Part shown: piece by piece, positions 9,061-18,019 of the stretch
How positions within the stretch are numbered: the stretch's first letter is position 1
Layout: the number at the start of each line of letters is the position of its first letter
Source of the DNA: Anaerolineae bacterium
GTDB lineage: Bacteria; Chloroflexota; Anaerolineae; Promineifilales; Promineifilaceae
Direction of reading: 5' to 3'
NCBI GenBank assembly: GCA_023954475.1
Contig: JAMLHW010000001.1
Span: 675,966 to 739,965 of the forward strand
Length of the DNA stretch: 64,000 bases
Position numbers and translations under genes: made by a program
Notes under the pieces: model-generated
Seen by the model: only the letters and a program-made list of their open reading frames with translations
Databases searched by the model: none
What the model was told of the DNA's origin: nothing

Positions 9061-10773
9061 ATGTATCGAAAAAGAATATCCCACATCATCGGTTTGTCGG
9101 GCGCGCTACTTGCGCTCATCTTTGTTGTGAGTTTAACGTACTCAGTTGCGGCCGATTCATCGGTCAACAACAGCAATATACCGACACATGCGCCAACTAC
9201 CGGCGGTGCGTTCATTGACAATGGAACCGTTCAGCTAGGTATCCATGATGAAGGGCATCTCAACGTAGGTGGTGGTCCACCTTCTTCAGGTACCGGCACC
9301 ACTTTTGTCGGTTTGCGCTACCTTCCTACAGGGGCTGAGGCTACGGCTCCGGGATGTTTGTGCGAAGGATGGGGTGCGGCTGACGCTATTTCAGGTGTGA
9401 CTGGTTATGCCAATGAGGCCATAGATGGTGTAGTGAATATCGGGATCGTCAGCGCCGTGTTTACGCCATCGACAGCTTTCATCGTCAGTAACATCGGCGG
9501 GGTACTGGAAGTAACACATGACTACCACCCATCACCGGCAACGCCATTCTTGTACGAAGTGACGGTTACCATTGAGAATACCAGCGCTGCCACAGTTGAT
9601 CCGCGTTATCGACGCGTCATGGATTGGGATATTGAGCCGACGGCATTCAATGAGTTTGTGACACTCGACACGGGAACGGCAGCAAATATTATCTATGCCA
9701 GTGACAATGGCTTTGAGACAGCCAATCCCCTCGGGTCTCAATCCGCCCTGTTGTTTGGCGGCGTACCGCCAGTTGTTGAATATGACAATGGCCCAGCCGA
9801 TCATGGTGCGCTATGGGATTTTGACTTCGATGATCTCGCACCAGGCGAGTCGGTGACGTTCAATACGTACTATGGCGCAGCAGGAACCGAGACAGATGCG
9901 TTGGGAGCGTTAGCGGCTGTTAGCGCAGAAGCGTTCTCGTTGGGGCAGTGCTATTCCAGTTTGAACTCGACATGCAGCCGGTTTACCGGTACGCCGAATA
10001 CCTTCATCTTTGCTTTCAGCGGTGTCGGCGGTGACCCGATTTTGCCGGCCTGTACGCTGGACCCCGTTATGGATACGAATCCACCAGGCACAGATCATAC
10101 TGTGACGGCGACTGTCACGGACGGCGGCAATCCTGCTCCAGGTGTGATGGTTGACTTCAATGTCGTTTCCGGCCCTAATACGGGTGACAACGGCAGCGAT
10201 GTGACTGACGGTGCCGGTGAAGCAGATTTCACTTATACGGGTGATGGTGGCCTGGGTACAGATACCATTGTTGCCAGTGGTGCCATTAGCGGCATTCCAT
10301 TTGAGTGTACGGCGACCAAAACGTGGGAAGAAGTGACAGCCGTGGTTGTTGACGATTTTAGTGCCACGGTCGCCGCTGATGGCAGTGTTATGTTGAGTTG
10401 GCTCACAAGTGGCGAAATCAATCACGCTGGTTTTAACGTCTATCGTAGCACGAGCGCTGTTTGGGACGCTGCCACAGCGACCAAAATCAATGCTGATTTG
10501 ATTGCGGCGCAAGGTGGTGCGAGCGGCGGTTCTTACAGCTTTAGCGATATGCCTGCAGTCGGCGTCTACACCTACTTCCTGGAAAGTGTGGCTACGGACG
10601 GTACGACTGTGATTGAGGCTTCGGCCGAAGCCGTAACACAGGCTCCGACATCGGCCGGCTTGACCGGTCTTGCTGGTAATGGCAACAATATGGCATTACC
10701 GCTGCTGGTGGTTGGTTTGTTGGCGCTGGGTTTGATTGCATTTGCTGCCACAAATCGCCGCCACGCGGAGTAA
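9061..10773 (+). CDS. Secreted, C-terminally anchored surface protein with Big-1-like and FN3-like domains
   Basis: A 570-residue exported protein. The start at 9061 follows a strong AGGAGGTTAAT and gives a signal peptide (MYRKRISHIIGLSGALLALIFVVSL...AAD). The first ~300 residues form an unrecognised beta-rich domain. Next comes a Big-1/invasin-like Ig domain (VTATVTDGGNPAPGVMVDFNVVSGPN...GEADFTYTG) and an FN3-like domain (VMLSWLTSGEINHAGFNVYRS). The C-terminus is a hydrophobic helix followed by NRRHAE, the layout of a sorting or retention tail. It probably stands on the cell surface in adhesion or envelope structure. The gene has no TCGGCCGA until its last part (10621), unlike its neighbours. 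Confidence 0.8.
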   Translation: MYRKRISHIIGLSGALLALIFVVSLTYSVAADSSVNNSNIPTHAPTTGGAFIDNGTVQLGIHDEGHLNVGGGPPSSGTGTTFVGLRYLPTGAEATAPGCLCEGWGAADAISGVTGYANEAIDGVVNIGIVSAVFTPSTAFIVSNIGGVLEVTHDYHPSPATPFLYEVTVTIENTSAATVDPRYRRVMDWDIEPTAFNEFVTLDTGTAANIIYASDNGFETANPLGSQSALLFGGVPPVVEYDNGPADHGALWDFDFDDLAPGESVTFNTYYGAAGTETDALGALAAVSAEAFSLGQCYSSLNSTCSRFTGTPNTFIFAFSGVGGDPILPACTLDPVMDTNPPGTDHTVTATVTDGGNPAPGVMVDFNVVSGPNTGDNGSDVTDGAGEADFTYTGDGGLGTDTIVASGAISGIPFECTATKTWEEVTAVVVDDFSATVAADGSVMLSWLTSGEINHAGFNVYRSTSAVWDAATATKINADLIAAQGGASGGSYSFSDMPAVGVYTYFLESVATDGTTVIEASAEAVTQAPTSAGLTGLAGNGNNMALPLLVVGLLALGLIAFAATNRRHAE

Positions 10774-10792
10774 TCATTGGCGTAACGAGTTC

Positions 10793-10821
10793 GGGAATCC
10801 TGCGACACGCACAGGGTTCCC
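10793..10821 (+). terminator. Hairpin between the surface-protein gene and the short peptide gene
   Basis: GGGAATCCTG and CAGGGTTCCC pair over 10 positions (one U-G) around a 9-base loop, followed by ACTTTAATC. It has only a weak U-run, so it may attenuate or stabilise the 3' end rather than stop all transcription into the 33-residue gene. Confidence 0.5.
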
Positions 10822-10850
10822 ACTTTAATCACATATAGGAGAAAATGATA

Positions 10851-10952
10851 ATGGAAATGCAGATATACGAGACGCCGGTTGTGACGACGTTTTCTGACGA
10901 AGAGATACGCGAAGAGTTAGGCGTTGCCCAAGCGTGCTCAACCTGTCCGTAG
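10851..10952 (+). CDS. 33-residue peptide, candidate RiPP precursor
   Basis: A short gene with a good start signal: AGGAGA at 10837-10842, eight bases before ATG 10851. The product has an acidic N-terminal part with a YxxP element (IYETPVVTTF), an acidic helix-like stretch (SDEEIREEL), then GVAQACSTCP at the C-terminus. Leader with YxxP, a Gly/Ala boundary and a short Cys/Ser/Thr-rich tail is the usual design of ribosomally made, modified peptides whose leader is read by an RRE domain. No modifying enzyme or exporter is adjacent: the neighbours are the surface protein and a convergent Rossmann protein. A strong terminator follows at once, so it is an intact small transcription unit. Function is inferred only. 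Confidence 0.65.
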   Translation: MEMQIYETPVVTTFSDEEIREELGVAQACSTCP

Positions 10953-10974
10953 GATAATAGTTGAAGTTCATGAC

Positions 10975-11009
10975 AGGCTCGGTGAGCATTTGCTTGCCGA
11001 GCCTTTTTT
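10975..11009 (+). terminator. Rho-independent terminator after the 33-residue peptide gene
   Basis: AGGCTCGG (10975-10982) pairs with CCGAGCCT (10997-11004) and runs into six T. It ends the plus-strand unit just before the convergent Rossmann-protein gene. Confidence 0.85.
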
Positions 11010-11021
11010 CGGCCGAAACAC

Positions 11022-12728
11022 CTATTTGATCCGATAGCCGCCCTCTTCTGTGTTGAAAATCCAGCCGACAATAGAACCGGGACGGATATTGTCATACAGA
11101 TAGCCACTGCGCGTAATTGCCGCCGAGCCTTTCATGCGCATCCGTTTGCGGAACGCCTCCATTCTGCGGAAGCGTTCCTGCCAGACAGCGATATTCTCTG
11201 GGCGCAAATCGACCCATCCCTTTTTGGCCCACGCATCGACGTCGCCTTCAGCGATAGGGACGGTGCAAATGTCGGTTTCGGGGACTTCCGGAATGCGAAT
11301 GAACGGGCCACGAATCAACTGTTGTCCGTCGGGGCAGAGAATGGGTACGCCGACGGAGGTGATGGTGCGGCGCAGGTTGGCATCATTCTCGATGCGGGCG
11401 TAAAGGTGAGCGGCAATCGATTCGGCCGAATCGGACACCACCGCCTTCAATGTGCCGTAAGCCAGCCGTAATAACTCGGCTTCCCACAACAGTTTCGACA
11501 GTTGCGGTGGGCCCAGTTGTCCCCAGGCAATACTGTGTGTCCCCGTTTCGCGCTCCAAATTGATCAACTCATCAATTGCCTGCTGGCGCAAATAGCCGGC
11601 GCGATAAGTCGGATCGAGTACCGAGCTGTCGATGGCGGCGATGACATCGGCACCGGTATTGCCGCCGCGAATCTCCAGCACCGTCTCGCGGGCGATCTCT
11701 TCGGGCGTGATGAACTCCATTTGGCGCAGCGACGTAATGGCTTCAAACTCGCCACGTGTAAACAAACCGTTTTCGCCCGTATCGACAACCGGTAATTCCA
11801 ACGGGCCAAATGCCTCAAACCCGTTGCGTTCGCTGCGGATTTCCAGTATGTCCTGAAGGTAATCGGTGCGGCTTGAATAGCGATTGACAGGTTGACCATG
11901 CTCGTTGATAGTACGACTGGCGATGTCAGCATAACCGATCATCGCGCCCGGTTTGATCTCTTTGACGATAGGCCCATCTACCGTGCGCGCCATCAAAAAG
12001 AGCAAACCGGTGTGGGCAAATGCGACCGCTGTTTTTGACATCAAGGTAGCGCTGGGCTTGTCCTCGCCGTGTGTGTACGGAATATTGAGGCCCATACCGC
12101 CGGTGCCTGTCGTGCCGATTTTGAGGTACAGGCGCGTCCCGACGGCGCACATGGCCTGATGCAGCATCGTCACATGGCGGACGAGTTGGGGAATCGCCTG
12201 CGAGATCAGCACTGTTTCCAATGCCAGTTCTGCTTCAGCGCTTGCTGTTGCACTGGGCGCGTCATCATCCAGCGTGGTGAGCAGGCGGTCGAAGTGGCGT
12301 TTTGCGTTGCGCGAAGCGGTGTATGTGTCTTGATAGCTGATGGCGGTGGCGGTGTTGATGGCGTCGATAATCACGTCGGGACGGTATTGATGCACGAGTT
12401 GAACCAGTCGGGATTGCTCGTAAGCTGTGGCTGATCGGCCGAATAAGTCGTCATAGAGTGCCTGTCGATTGTCATCCTCTGCCAGCAGTTCGCGCCTTGA
12501 TGCGTGTGTCAATGCCGAGCGCACGAAGATATTGCCCCAGGCAGACTCGAAGCGCACTTCACTATCGGTGAACATTGACTGCAAATTGGAAACGGCTTCG
12601 TGGGCTTCTTGTTCGGTAAGTGCAGCAATAACAATCAGATCGGGGTCAAGTGTGTAAGCGATACGGCGGGCGATTTGCAGACCTACCAGTCCGCCACCGC
12701 CTAAAATCAGAAATGATTTGTCGGCCAT
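11022..12728 (-). CDS. NAD(P)-binding Rossmann-fold protein, function unknown
   Basis: A 568-residue soluble protein beginning MADKSFLILGGGGLVGLQIARRIA, a dinucleotide-binding GxGGxxG loop. After it comes a long uncharacterised region with a second SDR-like stretch (DVIIDAINTATAISYQDTY) and GTTGTGGMGLNIPYTHGEDKP. It may reduce or epimerise a nucleotide sugar or saccharopine-like substrate, but I cannot place it in a named family. The start at 12728 is preceded by GGAGG and, further up, TACAAT. Longer readings add an unsupported 26-residue leader. Confidence 0.7.
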   Translation of the reverse strand: MADKSFLILGGGGLVGLQIARRIAYTLDPDLIVIAALTEQEAHEAVSNLQSMFTDSEVRFESAWGNIFVRSALTHASRRELLAEDDNRQALYDDLFGRSATAYEQSRLVQLVHQYRPDVIIDAINTATAISYQDTYTASRNAKRHFDRLLTTLDDDAPSATASAEAELALETVLISQAIPQLVRHVTMLHQAMCAVGTRLYLKIGTTGTGGMGLNIPYTHGEDKPSATLMSKTAVAFAHTGLLFLMARTVDGPIVKEIKPGAMIGYADIASRTINEHGQPVNRYSSRTDYLQDILEIRSERNGFEAFGPLELPVVDTGENGLFTRGEFEAITSLRQMEFITPEEIARETVLEIRGGNTGADVIAAIDSSVLDPTYRAGYLRQQAIDELINLERETGTHSIAWGQLGPPQLSKLLWEAELLRLAYGTLKAVVSDSAESIAAHLYARIENDANLRRTITSVGVPILCPDGQQLIRGPFIRIPEVPETDICTVPIAEGDVDAWAKKGWVDLRPENIAVWQERFRRMEAFRKRMRMKGSAAITRSGYLYDNIRPGSIVGWIFNTEEGGYRIK

Positions 12729-12901
12729 GCCAGGAATCCTCCAGGATATGTGCAGAAAGTGGAATGTGTTTGTGTATTGTACCGGAGTTTTCAGGAACAC
12801 GCGCACACTGTGAAGGATGAGAGAGATTATTTTCTGCCTTCAGTCCTCCGCCTTTTTCGTGTGGTCCAAAGAAAAAGGCACTCCTGGTGGAGTGCCCTTG
12901 A

Positions 12902-13303
12902 GGTGGAGATGGCGGGAATCGAACCCGCGTCCGAAAAATTCAGTCTCTAAACGTCTACAAGCTTAGTCAACCTATTTGTTTTTTACCGTGAGAGCCCCGG
13001 CTGACAGGGTCACGTCACAGCAATCCGATAACTCCCGAAAGAGCCCTTACCCACCGCTATCGGCGTCGTGGTGGCGCACGCTGACGATCATGTCGCCCGC
13101 TCTCTCCCGGTCAGCGAACGGTTGAGGCAGACGCGATTCTTGTTAAAGAATCTACGCACTTAACTGACTAAGCAGCCAGAGGAAGTGCGCTGTATGCAAC
13201 GTTTCTATCGTTGGCATGTAAAAGTGTTGGCCCAGTTTTACGAGTTATGCCAGCTCGGCTTGCAGTTCAGGACCAGCCTTCCCCGTCGAAGCCAGTCATC
13301 CCC
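12902..13303 (-). ncRNA. ssrA: Transfer-messenger RNA (tmRNA)
   Basis: A one-piece tmRNA. The 5' end is GGGGATGACTGGCTTCGACG and the 3' tRNA-like half carries GGGTTCGATTCCCGCC and ATCTCC, which pairs with the 5' GGGGAT. The genome gives ACC then T after the acceptor, so the final A of CCA is added later. The tag frame (13215 down to 13168, minus strand) opens at GCC after TTTTACAT and encodes ANDRNVAYSALPLAA followed by TAG. The ALAA-like end (PLAA) is the expected protease degron. tmRNA with SmpB frees stalled ribosomes and marks the product for proteolysis. A -10 AGTATA (minus-strand TATACT, 13320-13315) lies upstream. Confidence 0.97.
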
Positions 13304-13314
13304 ATGCACCCAAT

Positions 13315-13320
13315 AGTATA
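13315..13320 (-). promoter_or_regulatory. -10 element of the tmRNA promoter
   Basis: TATACT on the minus strand, 11 bases before the mature tmRNA 5' end. No good -35 is seen 17 bases further up. The remainder of 13321-13466 shows only one TCGGCCGA palindrome. Confidence 0.55.
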
Positions 13321-13466
13321 CTCGATGTCGATCAGAGTTGCATTAACGCGCGATTAGGTATATGGCTTAACTGTTTCTAATGCGTGCGTTAGCTATCTAA
13401 AGTGACCGAGTTTTCGGCCGAATCGATCTCAATCATACTCCATACGACAATCGAAAAACATGGTGA

Positions 13467-14873
13467 TTACAGATCGAAGCGTTGCCCCAGTTCCGGCACA
13501 TTGACATCGGCGAGACCGTGTTGGCGCAGCGTGTCCGCAAATGCCAGCGATACGTCTTCATCTCCGTGTACAACGTATGTGTGTTGCGGTTTGCGTCGGA
13601 AATGACCGACCCATTCAAGAAGTTCGTGGCGGTCGGCGTGACCGCTGAATCCATTGATCGTCTTGACTTCGGCACGCAGTGTGTACTCTTCGCCTAAAAT
13701 GCGCAATTTACGCTGTTTTTCCACGATGCGGCGGCCCAGTGTATAGGGCGCTTGCCAGCCGACGATGAGAATGGTGTTGCGCGGGTCTTCGACATTGTGA
13801 GCCAGATGATGCAATATGCGTCCGGCTTCCGCCATGCCGCTGGCGCTGATGATCACCGCCGGATCTTCCAGTTCATTGAGCGCTTTGGATTGTTCGACAG
13901 CACGTGTGTAAATCATGCGATCAAAGCCGAACGGATCGCCGTGGCGGTCTTCCAGCATGAATTCAGCGATTTCTTCGTCGTAGGCCTCAGGGTGCAGACG
14001 ATGGACGGCAGTGGCGCTGATGGCGAGCGGGCTATCGACGTAGATCGGCAAATTCACGGAGATTTCGCCTTTATCGACGAGCCGGTGGATACGGTAGACG
14101 AGTTCCTGGGTTCGGCCGACAGCGAATGCAGGAATGATTGTTTTGCCACCTCGCTTGCAGGTGCGGTTGATGATGTCGCGCAATACGTTGTCGCTGACTT
14201 CATCTTCGTCATGGTCGCGTGTGCCGTAGGTGCTTTCGATGATCAGGATATCGGCTTCATCGAGTAAAGTGGGGTCGCGCAATATCGGCCGATTTGGTCT
14301 CCCCAGATCGCCGGTGAACACCAACCGTACATCCTTTTTCGTTTCCCGATCTTCAATATCCAGCGTCACGATAGCCGAACCGAGCATATGACCCGCATCG
14401 TGAAATGTCAGCCAGACGCCGGGAAAAATCTCGCGTGTGCGTTCGTAACCGTACCCGAGAAAAAATTTCATGCTTTCCAGTGTGTCATGCAGCGAGTAAA
14501 TTGGCTCAATTGGCGGCAATCCCTGTTTGGCCCGTTTGCGGTTGAGATATTGCACGTCGTATTGCTGGATTTTGGCACTGTCGCGCAGCATAATGGCGCA
14601 CAAGTCGCGTGTCGCATACGTACAAACAATATCGCCGCGAAATCCGTTTTTGACCAGATTGGGTATGTTGCCACTGTGGTCGATATGCGCGTGGGACAAA
14701 ATCAGCATGTCGATTGACGCTGCATCGTAGGGTAAATTCTGGTTGCGCATGAAGCTTTCCTGCCTTCGACCCTGATACAGGCCGCAGTCGAGCAGGATGC
14801 GGTGGCCGTTGATCGTCAACAAATGCTGTGAGCCGGTAACGGTGCGAACTGCACCGTGGAATTCTATGTGCAT
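13467..14873 (-). CDS. Metallo-beta-lactamase/beta-CASP RNA-processing exonuclease
   Basis: A 468-residue protein of the CPSF73/Ysh1-like beta-CASP family, which degrades or processes RNA with two zinc ions. The HxHxDH metal motif reads LSHAHIDHSGN, and the later metal histidine lies in FHDAGHMLGSA. The aspartate strand is FTGDLGRPNRP, the beta-CASP motif A is ESTYG, and motifs B and C lie in ASGMAEAGRILHHLAHN and VKTINGFSGHADRHELLEWV. Length is usual for bacterial members. It starts after AGGAG and is last in a minus-strand series with RNase D and RecJ, which suggests a nucleic-acid turnover cluster. Confidence 0.92.
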   Translation of the reverse strand: MHIEFHGAVRTVTGSQHLLTINGHRILLDCGLYQGRRQESFMRNQNLPYDAASIDMLILSHAHIDHSGNIPNLVKNGFRGDIVCTYATRDLCAIMLRDSAKIQQYDVQYLNRKRAKQGLPPIEPIYSLHDTLESMKFFLGYGYERTREIFPGVWLTFHDAGHMLGSAIVTLDIEDRETKKDVRLVFTGDLGRPNRPILRDPTLLDEADILIIESTYGTRDHDEDEVSDNVLRDIINRTCKRGGKTIIPAFAVGRTQELVYRIHRLVDKGEISVNLPIYVDSPLAISATAVHRLHPEAYDEEIAEFMLEDRHGDPFGFDRMIYTRAVEQSKALNELEDPAVIISASGMAEAGRILHHLAHNVEDPRNTILIVGWQAPYTLGRRIVEKQRKLRILGEEYTLRAEVKTINGFSGHADRHELLEWVGHFRRKPQHTYVVHGDEDVSLAFADTLRQHGLADVNVPELGQRFDL

Positions 14874-14965
14874 TATGACTCCTGATAAAACACGGATGAA
14901 AAGGGGAGGATGAATACGGAAGGTTGAAAGGAATGTGTTGTCACGTTACTTTCCGTCACGGCAGT

Positions 14966-16114
14966 TCATGGCTGTGATTTGGAATGATTGTTGTGCAGGA
15001 CCGCCAGAATTTCGGGGCCGTAGGTGGCACGCTGCCAGTTGCCCAGGCTTTCAATATGGCTTAATTCGGCCGAATTTTGCGGGTTGATAGCGGCTAAATC
15101 CCACATTGCATCGCGTGAAATGATGACATCAGATGCCACTTTGCGGGCATCGGCACGATCTTTGCGCCACTGACGCAGCCGGTCGTAACGGGCGAGAACA
15201 GCGTCGGGTTTGCGGCGTTTGCGCTTGCGCCTGGGTGGCGGTTGATTGGCACCTAATTCGACCAGTCGCAGCAATTGGCGACCGTATCGGTTCACCTGCC
15301 ATTTTCCGAGATGGTCGATAGCTTGCAACGCGGTAAAAGTGCGCGGCTCGTTTTGGGCGATGCCGATCAAGGCGCGGTTGGAAAACACTTTGAACGGAGG
15401 TCGGTTGCGCTTGCGTGCTTCTTCGTCGCGGTAGATATTGAGTGCGCGGAGAATGCCTTTTTGATGGGGTTTCAGGTCATCAATACCGTTGATCGACCAG
15501 AAACTCTCCGCATCGAAATCGGTATCGGGCAGACGCACACGCGTTTGGGCATCAAAAATATCGGCCGATTCCTCCAGATGACCACCTGCTGCTAGCTGTG
15601 CTCCCAATATATCCCGCAATTGCAGCAAGTAATGGGTATCCATCTGAGCGTAAATCAGTTGCTCTTTCTTAAGCGGACGCTGCGACCAATTGGCACGTTG
15701 GTACTTTTTGTTCAGTTTAACCCCGAAATGCGCTTCAAGGACATTAGCCAGACCAATGCGTTCGACTCCGAGGATGCGCGATGCCCACATGGTGTCAAAT
15801 AAATTGTGCATCTCCCAATTGTAATCGCGTTTCATCAAGATCAGGTCGTATTCAGCCGCGTGCAGCACTTTTTCAACGGTCGGATCAGCAATAATAGCGC
15901 CCAGTGGACTTAACTCAAGTCCGACCAACGGATCGACGATGTAATCCTGTTCACGGGTTGAGAGCTGAATCAGACAAACCTGCTCACGATACGCGTACAT
16001 GCCGTTGGCTTCGAGGTCGATGGCCAATTGTGGTGCCTTTGTGATCTCGCGCAGGCATGCTTCCCATTCTGCTTGGCGTTGGATATGGCGGACTGGTGGT
16101 AGTTGCGGTGGCAT
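14966..16114 (-). CDS. rnd: Ribonuclease D-like 3'-5' exoribonuclease with HRDC domain(s)
   Basis: A 382-residue DEDD-superfamily exonuclease. Exo I is LAIDLEANGMYAY (DxE), Exo II is in VLHAAEYDLILMKR (Asp), and Exo III is YAQMDTHYLLQL (YxxxD), as in RNase D, which trims tRNA 3' ends. After residue 200 come two HRDC-like helical segments (LRALNIYRDEEARKRNRPPFKVFSNRALIGIAQNEP and a second ending in the last 60 residues), separated by a very basic linker PPPRRKRKRRKPDA. It lies 8 bases behind the epimerase gene. Its start has a poor Shine-Dalgarno, consistent with coupled translation. Confidence 0.93.
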   Translation of the reverse strand: MPPQLPPVRHIQRQAEWEACLREITKAPQLAIDLEANGMYAYREQVCLIQLSTREQDYIVDPLVGLELSPLGAIIADPTVEKVLHAAEYDLILMKRDYNWEMHNLFDTMWASRILGVERIGLANVLEAHFGVKLNKKYQRANWSQRPLKKEQLIYAQMDTHYLLQLRDILGAQLAAGGHLEESADIFDAQTRVRLPDTDFDAESFWSINGIDDLKPHQKGILRALNIYRDEEARKRNRPPFKVFSNRALIGIAQNEPRTFTALQAIDHLGKWQVNRYGRQLLRLVELGANQPPPRRKRKRRKPDAVLARYDRLRQWRKDRADARKVASDVIISRDAMWDLAAINPQNSAELSHIESLGNWQRATYGPEILAVLHNNHSKSQP

Positions 16115-16122
16115 GACAGGAA

Positions 16123-17088
16123 TCAGGTGGCCGTAGCAGACAGCACATTATCGCGATACCACTCCCAGAAAGCGGTCACGCCGTCGAGTACGGATACCTG
16201 GGGATCATAACCGAGCAGGCGACGTGCTTTGTCTGTGTTGGAATAGGTGTAGTAGGCGTCGGCAGCCAATTTCGGCCGATGGACGAAATTGCCGGTCCCA
16301 CCTGCCAACTCTTCCAGAATCTCGATAAATTCCTTGAGCGGTGTCGGTTCGCCGCGCCCCAAATTGAAGATTTCATAGCCCAGCGGTTTATCCAGTGCCA
16401 ATGTCACACCGTCGGTGATGTCCTCGACATATGTCCAGTCGCGGTACATCTGATCTACATCGTAAAGCGGCGTTTCCGTACCTTTGGTAATGCTTTCCAG
16501 CACCAGATAAGCCATCATGTCCGGGCGACCGTTAGGACCATACACAGTGAAGAAGCGCGTCACAGTGAAATTCAGGCCGAACAAATGGTAATATGTGTAG
16601 CCTAGCATTTCGATGGCGCGTTTCGTCGCCGCATACGGCTGCAATGGCCGATCGCAGCGATCCGTTTCGATGAACGGAATGACATCGGTGTCGCCGTAGA
16701 CCGACGAGGTAGAGGCAAAAACAAAATTGCCGACGCCGTGAAGCCGTGCGCCATCCATCAGATTGAGCGAGCCGTTGACGTTGACCTCGACATACATTTC
16801 CGGGTACTTGACGGCGTTGCGCACACCGGCCATGGCAGCCAGATGCGCCACAGCGTCGAACTGCTCGTCGGCAAACAGCGCGAGTACCAGATCGCGGTCA
16901 CGAATATCTGCTTCGACCATGCGGAAGTTGTCGTATTGGGCCAGCCGTCGTTCATTGGCCCGTTTTTTGGCAGGATCGTAGTAATCGTTGAAGTTGTCGA
17001 TGCCGACGACGGTGTCACCGCGTCGGGCCAGTTTTTCAGCTAGATTGCTGCCGATGAAGCCGGCAGCACCGGTAACGAGAATTTTCAT
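16123..17088 (-). CDS. NAD-dependent sugar epimerase, UDP-glucuronate 4-epimerase-like
   Basis: A 321-residue extended SDR enzyme. The NAD loop is VTGAAGFIGSNLA at the N-terminus, the catalytic Ser/Tyr/Lys appear as STSSVYG and YAATKRAIE (YxxxK), and RFFTVYGPNGRPDMM is the sugar-nucleotide segment typical of CapI/LpsL-type UDP-glucuronate epimerases. It likely interconverts UDP-GlcA and UDP-GalA for cell-surface polysaccharide; substrate is inferred from that motif. Start ATG 17088 follows AGGAAA and leads straight into the Rossmann motif. Confidence 0.88.
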   Translation of the reverse strand: MKILVTGAAGFIGSNLAEKLARRGDTVVGIDNFNDYYDPAKKRANERRLAQYDNFRMVEADIRDRDLVLALFADEQFDAVAHLAAMAGVRNAVKYPEMYVEVNVNGSLNLMDGARLHGVGNFVFASTSSVYGDTDVIPFIETDRCDRPLQPYAATKRAIEMLGYTYYHLFGLNFTVTRFFTVYGPNGRPDMMAYLVLESITKGTETPLYDVDQMYRDWTYVEDITDGVTLALDKPLGYEIFNLGRGEPTPLKEFIEILEELAGGTGNFVHRPKLAADAYYTYSNTDKARRLLGYDPQVSVLDGVTAFWEWYRDNVLSATAT

Positions 17089-17179
17089 GGATTTCCTGAT
17101 GATTGCTGTTTTGTCGGTGACTCGGTTATTCTGATCCGACAAGTGTTATTTGTCCAGGCTGTGAAATGGTCAATTGATG

Positions 17180-18019
17180 TTAGGTTCTTGCCCGAATGGT
17201 TTGAACGGAAACGGCTTTGTGTTTGCCTGCTTCCATGCCTTCGGTAATTTGGAACTCGATGACGACATTGCGATTGGTCAGGTTGGCTGTATCAAATTCG
17301 GGCGGGTATTCCGAGTCGTGACAGAAAATAGTGTTGTATGGTGACATATCGTCGCGTGAATCGGTACGCCATAGCTCGCCGTCAACGCGGGTCAGATAAC
17401 GCAACCAGCCAAATCCTTTGGCATTGTCATGTGCATAGCAGACGCCGCGCACAAATGATCCGACGCCATTCCATTGGGCCGCACTCTTGGCGCGGGAAAT
17501 GGGCAGCAGGTGTGGAATCAGATAACCGGACATAAACATATCGGCTTCGCGGCGCAATTCGGCCGAAACATTGTCAAACGCCACCACTTCCACCCGACAT
17601 CCTTTATTTTGCAGCGCATGGACGACACGTACAAAATCGCCGTCACCTGTCGCTAGCAGCACGCGATCCAGATTCTCGGACTGCAACAGCGCATCGACGG
17701 CCAGATCGAGATCGACATTAGCTTTGCCGAAGCGGTTGCCGTCATCATCGGTATACCATTGTGTGTCCTTGATGATGACTTTATAGCCGAGGTCGCGCAG
17801 CGCGGCGTGAAAGCGATATTGCTTGATGCGGTAATCGTAATCTGTTTCGGCGCGAGCCGGATCAAAGCTGACATAGGCGTTGAGGCGCATTGGTACTGCG
17901 CCGTCACGGCATGCAAACTGGCGCAGCACTTCGTAGCGCATACCGAAACCGCCGTTCATGACGAGGTTGGAGACGTCAATGTAGACGCCGACTTTGAGTA
18001 AGGATTGTGGTAAGTTCAC
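17180..18019 (-). CDS. NYN (LabA/DUF88) domain protein with C-terminal cold-shock-like OB domain
   Basis: A 279-residue protein. Residues 10-165 form a NYN/PIN-like nuclease domain: the first acidic residue in VGVYIDVSNL, DLDLAVDAL, and LLATGDGDFVRVVHAL with the conserved S/T-G-D-x-D core. Residues 185-275 resemble a cold-shock OB fold, with KGFGWLRYL..., NTIFCHDSEYPP, VVIEFQITEG and GKHKAVSVQTI matching the KGFGFI / vFvH / V.F.v..g..G..A..V pattern. A single-strand RNA-binding nuclease is a reasonable inference. The start overlaps the recJ stop by 4 bases, so the two are coupled. Confidence 0.82.
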   Translation of the reverse strand: MNLPQSLLKVGVYIDVSNLVMNGGFGMRYEVLRQFACRDGAVPMRLNAYVSFDPARAETDYDYRIKQYRFHAALRDLGYKVIIKDTQWYTDDDGNRFGKANVDLDLAVDALLQSENLDRVLLATGDGDFVRVVHALQNKGCRVEVVAFDNVSAELRREADMFMSGYLIPHLLPISRAKSAAQWNGVGSFVRGVCYAHDNAKGFGWLRYLTRVDGELWRTDSRDDMSPYNTIFCHDSEYPPEFDTANLTNRNVVIEFQITEGMEAGKHKAVSVQTIRART

